From positions 1 through 10,266 of the forward strand of contig JAJFMS010000047.1 of the NCBI GenBank assembly GCA_020696885.1: a DNA stretch of 10,266 bases. The letters are read 5' to 3'. Positions 5,830 to 10,266 of this stretch are shown piece after piece. Both the position numbers and the translations under genes were made by a program. How positions within the stretch are numbered: position 1 is the first letter of the stretch; every line of letters begins with the position of its first letter. The notes below the pieces were generated by a model. It searched no databases. It worked only from the letters and a program-made list of their open reading frames with translations, and was not told the DNA's origin. This DNA is from Armatimonadota bacterium. Lineage in GTDB: Bacteria; Armatimonadota; SYMT01.

Positions 5830-6126
5830 CCTCGCTAGGAAACGGGTTTTGCTAGTTGACTACGACCAGGGAATGGGGGAGGGAACGTGCAGACCCGACG
5901 GGCGATTCTCCGTAGGGGCACTCGCCGTGGTTGCCCTCGCCAGGCCTTCCTCCCGGCGCTGGCAAAGCGGTACCCACCGGTTGGAAGCGGTACGGCTTTG
6001 CGCGCGCCCGCACCGTCTTCGTTTGCCGGGCAACCACGGCGGAGGCCCCTACCCGACAACGGCCTTGAGCCAACTATCCTCCACGGTCGCCCCGTGCCCG
6101 CGGAAACTAGCAAACCTCGTTAGGAA
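5830..6126. mobile_element. MITE-like palindromic element with terminal inverted repeats
   Basis: Seen: terminal inverted repeats CGGGTTTTGCTAGTT (5843-5857) and the complement of CGAGGTTTGCTAGTT (6105-6119) agree at 13 of 15. Nested inside are TAGGGGC (5913-5919) with GCCCCTA (6045-6051), GCCGTGGTTGCCC (5924-5936) with its perfect 13-base complement (6028-6040), and GCAAAGCGGTACC (5962-5974) with a 13-base partner (5989-6001, one mismatch). Imperfect 12-base direct repeats CCTCGYTAGGAA flank it (5830-5841, 6115-6126), the right one overlapping the inverted repeat. The whole can fold as one long hairpin. No transposase or credible ORF. From memory, GTAGGGGC-type palindromes are dispersed in Chloroflexota and cyanobacteria. 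A structured ncRNA is the alternative. Confidence 0.6.
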
Positions 6127-6373
6127 GCCGTCCTCCGGACGAGAAGCCCCCGATTATCGGTAGCGTGGAAAAGACGCCCGGCCACCAATCTCCGCCCCCG
6201 CCGATGCTGCCCCTGCATCCCCGCCAGACGCGCCCACATCCTCTCCCCTCCCCGGCCCCAATCTTACTCATACTCATACTCCTCGGCGCCGCCGATCCCG
6301 GGGTGTTACCAGCCAGCCGCCGTGGGTATACACCCCTGTGCCAGCCACCCACCCCACCCTGGAGTATCCCACC
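6127..6373. other. Leader region of the GH operon, no gene seen
   Basis: Pyrimidine-rich on the + strand, with a small palindrome CCGATTATCGG (6150-6160) and a short ACTCAT repeat (about 6266-6282). A frame open from a GTG at 6338 is in register with the downstream gene, but has no good ribosome site. The promoter of the glycosidase operon is presumably here; I cannot point to a convincing -35/-10 pair. Confidence 0.4.
6361..6364 (+). promoter_or_regulatory. Shine-Dalgarno site that sets the first glycosidase start
   Basis: GGAG lies nine bases before the GTG at 6374. The upstream in-frame GTG at 6338 has no comparable site and would add only 12 proline- and threonine-rich residues, so 6374 is preferred. 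Confidence 0.65.
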
Positions 6374-7660
6374 GTGCCCCGCCCCGGACCCGTCGCGCGA
6401 GTCGCGATCGAGCCCGAAACGTTTTTCTGGGCCACCGGCATCGAAGACACGTTCATCACCGCTCCCTGGCCGGCGAGCGGCCGGACGCTCGACGAGTACG
6501 AGCTCACGGGGCACTATGACCAGTGGGCGCGGGACTTCGAGCTGATGGCGCACCTGGGGGTCCGCACGGCTCGCTACGGCATCCCCTGGCATCGGGTGCA
6601 GCCGGAGCCGGACCGCTGGGACTGGACCTGGCCGGACCGCACGCTCAACCGCTTGTTGGAGCTGGGCATCAACCCGATCGTGGACCTGGTTCACTACGGG
6701 CTGCCCGGCTGGATGGACGGCGCGTTCCTGAACCCGGAGTTTCCTGATCGGATGGCGGAGTACGCTTCCCGGCTGGCGGAGCGTTTTCAGGGCCGCATCC
6801 GGTGGTATACCCCGCTCAACGAGCCGCGGATCACCGGCTGGTATACCGGCAAGCTCGGCTGGTGGCCGCCGTACCGGCGCGGTTGGAGCGGCTTCGTGCC
6901 GGTGATGGTGGCGATCGCGAAAGGGATCGTGAAGACGAGCCAGGCGCTGCGGGAGCTCGATCCGGAAATGGTGCTGGTGCACGTGGACGCCACGGACGTG
7001 TATGAGTCGCCGGACCCGACGCTCGCGGACGAGGTGACGCGCCGGCAGGAGATCGGCTTCCTGGCGCTGGATCTCGCCGCCGGGAAAGTGGACGAAGCCC
7101 ACGCGCTTCGCAGTTGGCTGCGCCGGAACGGCGCTTCCGAGACGGACCTGGACTGGTTCGCCGACCGAGCCATCCTGCCGGACATGATCGGCCTGAACAT
7201 GTATCCGATGTTCTCGCGGAAGCGGCTGGTCCGCTCCTCGCACGGGCTGCGGAGTCAGATGCCCTATGCCTCCGGGGACCTGGTGGAGCGGGTGGCGGAG
7301 CTGTACTGGGAGCGCTACGGCCTCCCCATGATGATCTCGGAGACGGCGGCTCGCAAGCACCGGCGGATGGAGTGGCTGGAAGGTTCTCTAGCCTCCGTCC
7401 GGCGCACGCGGGAGCGTGGGATCCCCCTCGTCGGCTACACCTGGTGGCCGATGTTCGCGCTGGTTGCCTGGGCGTATCGGCAGTCGAACCGCCCCGTGCG
7501 CGATTATCTGGAGCAGATGGGCCTCTGGGACCTGGAGCCCGGTCCCGGTGATGCGCTCCGGCGGGTGCCTACCCCGCTGGTGGACGCTTACCGGGAACGC
7601 GTGACCGGCGGCTGCAGCGCCGTCGGGTTGCTCGGCAACGCGGCCACCGCCCCGAGGTGA
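6374..7660 (+). CDS. GH1-like (clan GH-A) glycoside hydrolase, first of tandem pair
   Basis: A retaining TIM-barrel glycosidase, probably acting on beta-glycosides; no signal peptide, so cytoplasmic. Seen in 428 residues: a strand-1 motif FFWATGIEDTF near residues 16-26, then DFELMAHLGVRTARYGIPWHRVQPEPDRWDW as in GH1 strand 2. The acid/base motif PLNEP carries E150 and the presumed nucleophile is in MISETAA (E323). The barrel end has GYTWWPMF and MGLWDLE. In classical GH1 the nucleophile motif is I/V-T-E-N-G; here it is S-E-T-A, so this is a divergent branch, also recalled from GH1-like domains linked to dTDP-rhamnose reductase-type proteins. GTG start. The second glycosidase begins 10 bases after its stop, so they form an operon and are paralogues. 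Substrate unknown. Confidence 0.85.
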   Translation: MPRPGPVARVAIEPETFFWATGIEDTFITAPWPASGRTLDEYELTGHYDQWARDFELMAHLGVRTARYGIPWHRVQPEPDRWDWTWPDRTLNRLLELGINPIVDLVHYGLPGWMDGAFLNPEFPDRMAEYASRLAERFQGRIRWYTPLNEPRITGWYTGKLGWWPPYRRGWSGFVPVMVAIAKGIVKTSQALRELDPEMVLVHVDATDVYESPDPTLADEVTRRQEIGFLALDLAAGKVDEAHALRSWLRRNGASETDLDWFADRAILPDMIGLNMYPMFSRKRLVRSSHGLRSQMPYASGDLVERVAELYWERYGLPMMISETAARKHRRMEWLEGSLASVRRTRERGIPLVGYTWWPMFALVAWAYRQSNRPVRDYLEQMGLWDLEPGPGDALRRVPTPLVDAYRERVTGGCSAVGLLGNAATAPR

Positions 7661-7670
7661 GGACGAACGA

Positions 7671-8825
7671 GTGTTCAAGAGCTTCTTCTTCGGCGGATTC
7701 GAATGCGCCACCGGATTCAACTCGCAGGGCGAGTGGATCGACCAGATCGCTGCCACGCAGCACGACCGCTTCGCGCGGGACGACTACCAGCTCCTGAGCG
7801 AGGTCGGCCTGTCCGCCGCTCGCGAGGGAGTTCGCTGGCCGCTGGTGGATCGCCGTGGCCGGTACGACTTCTCCAGCGTGCGTCCGTTCGTAGAAGCCGC
7901 CCGCGAGAACGACGTGGAGGTGGTGTGGGACCTCTTCCACTACGGTTATCCGGAAGACGTCGATCCGTTCTCGGAAGCATTCCCGCGCCGGTTTGCGGAC
8001 TACTGCTATGCGGCGGGCCGCTACCTGGCGGCCCGGACGGATGGGGTTTGCTACTTCACGCCGGTGAACGAGCCCTCGTACTACTCGTGGGCCGCGGGTC
8101 ACGCGGGCCTCTTCGCGCCCCATACGAAGGAGCGCGGGTACGAGCTGAAGGTGCAGCTCGCGCGCGCGGCGATCCTTGGCGCGGAGGCGCTCTGGGCCGC
8201 CTGTCCGCACGCCCGCATCGTGAGCGTGGACCCGTTCTGCCGGGTGGTCGCGCCTCGGAATCGTCCCGACCTGGAAGAGCGCGCCGACTGGTTCAACGAG
8301 AACGCCGTGTTCGAGAGCTGGGACATGATCTCCGGCAGGAAGCTGCCCGAGCTCGGCGGCAGCCGGAGGCACCTGGACATCGCCGGGATCAACTTCTATT
8401 GGACCAACCAGTGGGAGCTGGACCGCGAAGGCGTCCCACTTGAGCCCTCGGACGAGCGCGCCTGGAAGCTGCGCCAGGTGGTCCGCTACGTCTGGGAGCG
8501 CTACGGCGGAGACCTGCTGATCACCGAAACCGCCCACCGGGACGAGATGCGCCCGGTATGGATGCGAGAGCTGGCCGCGGAGTGCGAGGCGGTCTTGCTG
8601 GAGGGGATCCCCCTGCGCGGCGCCTGTCTCTATCCGATCCTCGGCATGCCCGAATGGCACGCGCAGGAAGAGTGGACGCGGATGGGGCTCTGGGACTGCC
8701 ACGTGGAAGGTGACCGCCTTCACCGCCGCCTCTGCGAGCCGATGATGGAGGCGCTGGTCGAAGCGCACCGGCTGGATGCACACCTGCACTGGCTCTCGGA
8801 GCACCGGGAGCTGATCGCCGCGTGA
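7671..8825 (+). CDS. GH1-like (clan GH-A) glycoside hydrolase, second of tandem pair
   Basis: The product, 384 residues, is shorter than typical GH1 enzymes (about 450). It shares layout with its upstream neighbour: barrel start FFFGGFECATG, LSEVGLSAAREGVRWPLVD, VVWDLFHYGYPED, acid/base FTPVNEP (E134), a Y-containing strand DIAGINFYWTNQW, nucleophile motif LLITETAH (E286) and MGLWDCHVEGD near the C-terminus. Both catalytic glutamates are therefore present. No signal peptide. GTG start, supported by GAGGTGAGGA (7654-7663) overlapping the upstream stop, which suggests translational coupling. Two divergent paralogues side by side suggests linked substrates or a heteromeric enzyme, which is inference. 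The fold assignment is firm; the exact GH subfamily is not. Confidence 0.85.
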   Translation: MFKSFFFGGFECATGFNSQGEWIDQIAATQHDRFARDDYQLLSEVGLSAAREGVRWPLVDRRGRYDFSSVRPFVEAARENDVEVVWDLFHYGYPEDVDPFSEAFPRRFADYCYAAGRYLAARTDGVCYFTPVNEPSYYSWAAGHAGLFAPHTKERGYELKVQLARAAILGAEALWAACPHARIVSVDPFCRVVAPRNRPDLEERADWFNENAVFESWDMISGRKLPELGGSRRHLDIAGINFYWTNQWELDREGVPLEPSDERAWKLRQVVRYVWERYGGDLLITETAHRDEMRPVWMRELAAECEAVLLEGIPLRGACLYPILGMPEWHAQEEWTRMGLWDCHVEGDRLHRRLCEPMMEALVEAHRLDAHLHWLSEHRELIAA

Positions 8826-8832
8826 AGTCGCA

Positions 8833-8952
8833 GGAGTAGTGGAGTAGTGGAGTAGTGGAAGGCCGCTCCCCCCATCACTCCATCACTCCATCACTCCATC
8901 ACTCCATCACTCCATCACTCCATCACTCCATCACTCCATCACTCCATCACTC
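8833..8952. repeat. Compound 8-bp repeat array, (GGAGTAGT)3 then (CATCACTC)10
   Basis: Three copies of GGAGTAGT (8833-8856), the reverse complement of the array-1 unit at 38-101, are followed by a 16-base spacer and ten perfect CATCACTC copies (8873-8952). The two arms are partly complementary (GGAGTRRT with ATCACTCC), so a slipped hairpin is possible. The array starts 7 bases after the second glycosidase stop and ends 18 bases before the next start codon, so it fills the intergenic gap and probably lies in the leader of the lyase gene. Copy number may vary by slippage. Confidence 0.95.
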
Positions 8953-8970
8953 CTCATTCCCTGGAACGCC

Positions 8971-10266
8971 ATGGACTACCGGATCGAACGGGATACGCTA
9001 GGTGAAGTGCGGGTGCCCGCAGACGCGCTTTACGGCGCGCAGACGCAGCGCGCGGTGGAGAATTTCCCGGTAAGCGGGCTTCGGGCGCATCCCGCGTTAA
9101 TCCAGGCGACCGCCTGGATTAAGAAGTCGGCCGCGCTGGCCAACCGGGACCTGGGCCGCCTCCCTGCCGAGAAGGCAGACGCCATCTCGCGTGCGGCGGA
9201 CCAGTTGATCGCCGGGAAGTGGCGTGAGCAGTTCGTGGTCGACGTGTTTCAGGCGGGCGCCGGCACCAGCCACAACATGAACACGAACGAGGTGCTCGCC
9301 TCGCTGGCTGCGACAGAATTGGGCGTGCCGGGCGACCGGAGCCTGGTCCACGCGAACGACGACGTGAACATGGGGCAGTCCACGAACGACGTGATGCCCA
9401 CCGCCATCCGCCTGGCGGCCCTGCTGCTGCTCCGCGACCTCTATCCCGCCATCCACGGGCTGGCGGACGCACTCGAGGAGAAATCCGTCGAGTTTGCGGG
9501 CCTGCTCAAGTCCGGGCGGACCCACTTGCAGGACGCGGTCCCGATCCGGCTCGGCCAGGAGTTCGGCGCCTACGCGCGCACCATCCGCCGCTGCGCCCGC
9601 CGCATCACGGCGGGCGAGGAGAGCCTGCGGGAGCTGGGCATCGGCGGATCGGCGGTCGGCACCGGCCTGAACGCCGGGCGCGAGTACCGCGAGCTGATCG
9701 TGCGCTACCTCCGCGAGGAGACCGGCTTCGACCTGCGCAGCTCCGATGACCTGGTCGAGGCGATGCAGAACATGGATCCGTTCCTGGAGCTGTCCGGCAA
9801 CCTGCGGCTGCTGGCCGTGGCGCTCACCCGGATCTCCAACGACCTCCGCCTCCTGGCCTCCGGGCCGAACACCGGCCTCGACGAGATCCGGCTGCCGGCG
9901 GTCCAGCCCGGCTCCTCAATCATGCCCGGCAAAGTGAACCCCGTGCTGCCGGAGATGCTGAACCAGGCGTGCTATCACGTGCTCGGCAACGACCAGGCGA
10001 TCCTGCTGGGGGTCCAGGCCGGTCAGCTCGAGCTGAACGTGATGATGCCGGTGATCGGGCACAACCTGTTCCAGCAGTTGACCGTGTTGCGCGGAGCGAT
10101 CGACGCCTTCACGCGTAAGTGCGTCCGCGGCATCCAGGCGAACCCGGAGCGGCTGAAGTACTACCTGGACCGCACCCTCGGCCTCGCTACCGCGCTCAAC
10201 CCTTACATCGGCTACGCCAATGCCGCCGCCATCGCCAAGGAGGCCCAGGTGACCGGTCGCAGTATC
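8971..10266 (+). CDS. Aspartate ammonia-lyase / class II fumarase superfamily enzyme (C-terminus off the window)
   Basis: A tetrameric lyase forming or consuming fumarate, from aspartate (aspartase) or malate (fumarase). Seen: 432 residues with no stop before the window edge; the family runs to about 460-470, so a short C-terminal part is missing. It opens MDYRIERDTLGEVRVPADALYGAQTQRAVENFP, and has GAGTSHNMNTNE (96-107), STNDVMPTA, RTHLQDAVPI and the superfamily signature GSSIMPGKVNPV (314-325). GAGTS.NMN.NEV, HLQDAVP and NPVLPEMLNQ are aspartase-like, whereas fumarases usually have GSGTQSNMN and HLQDATP. However, GAQTQRAVENF is more fumarase-like, so the substrate is not settled. ATG start with only a weak GGAA (8963-8966); the 8-bp array lies immediately upstream. 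Confidence 0.9.
   Translation, partial: MDYRIERDTLGEVRVPADALYGAQTQRAVENFPVSGLRAHPALIQATAWIKKSAALANRDLGRLPAEKADAISRAADQLIAGKWREQFVVDVFQAGAGTSHNMNTNEVLASLAATELGVPGDRSLVHANDDVNMGQSTNDVMPTAIRLAALLLLRDLYPAIHGLADALEEKSVEFAGLLKSGRTHLQDAVPIRLGQEFGAYARTIRRCARRITAGEESLRELGIGGSAVGTGLNAGREYRELIVRYLREETGFDLRSSDDLVEAMQNMDPFLELSGNLRLLAVALTRISNDLRLLASGPNTGLDEIRLPAVQPGSSIMPGKVNPVLPEMLNQACYHVLGNDQAILLGVQAGQLELNVMMPVIGHNLFQQLTVLRGAIDAFTRKCVRGIQANPERLKYYLDRTLGLATALNPYIGYANAAAIAKEAQVTGRSI

Noticed and set aside
6107..7360. 417-codon open frame on the minus strand
   Set aside because: Shadow of the first glycosidase, whose catalytic motifs fix the real frame; the low-complexity translation matches no family.
7569..8804. 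411-codon open frame on the minus strand
   Set aside because: Shadow of the second glycosidase, same reasoning.
8873..8952. CRISPR-like array
   Set aside because: Unit is 8 bp with no spacers and no cas genes; it is a simple tandem repeat.

Overview
The window is GC-rich bacterial DNA with several GTG starts, good Shine-Dalgarno sites and strong third-position GC bias. A Ro60-type TROVE gene, paired GH1-like genes, GTAGGGGC-type palindromes and 8-bp arrays would fit a Chloroflexota/Thermomicrobia-like genome. That placement is inference; no rRNA or other taxonomic marker is present.

Bases 1-690 are the most interesting part. After an 8-bp tandem array (38-101) come three closely packed tRNA-like RNAs (114-238, 257-352, 360-482). 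Each has a 7-bp acceptor-like stem, a D arm and a TTCAARY T arm, but each is interrupted or remodelled at the anticodon arm by the same hairpin (CTTGCCCG / CGGGCCGR, then ACGGTTAT). A fourth structured RNA (486-646) carries the same helix in the opposite topology, closed by its own 5' and 3' ends as in animal Y RNAs. The gene that follows at once (692-2338) encodes a Ro60/Rsr protein (TROVE ring plus vWA domain). I read the block as a Ro60 ribonucleoprotein locus: three tRNA-mimicking Y RNAs, one conventional Y RNA, and their protein partner. A perfect 18-bp hairpin follows the Ro60 gene.

Bases 2400-5810 hold three unrelated genes: a secreted protein with an STN-like domain (2636-3598, +), a creatininase-family amidohydrolase (3708-4580, -) with a strong hairpin between the two convergent stops, and, divergent from it, a PleD-like diguanylate cyclase (4785-5765, +) with intact receiver, GGEEF and I-site.

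Bases 5830-6126 form a MITE-like palindromic element with near-perfect terminal inverted repeats and nested internal palindromes. Next comes a two-gene operon of GH1-like clan GH-A glycosidases (6374-7660 and 7671-8825, both +), which are paralogues with both catalytic glutamates in place. A second 8-bp repeat array (8833-8952) separates them from an aspartase/fumarase superfamily gene (8971 to the window end, +), whose C-terminus is cut off by the window edge.
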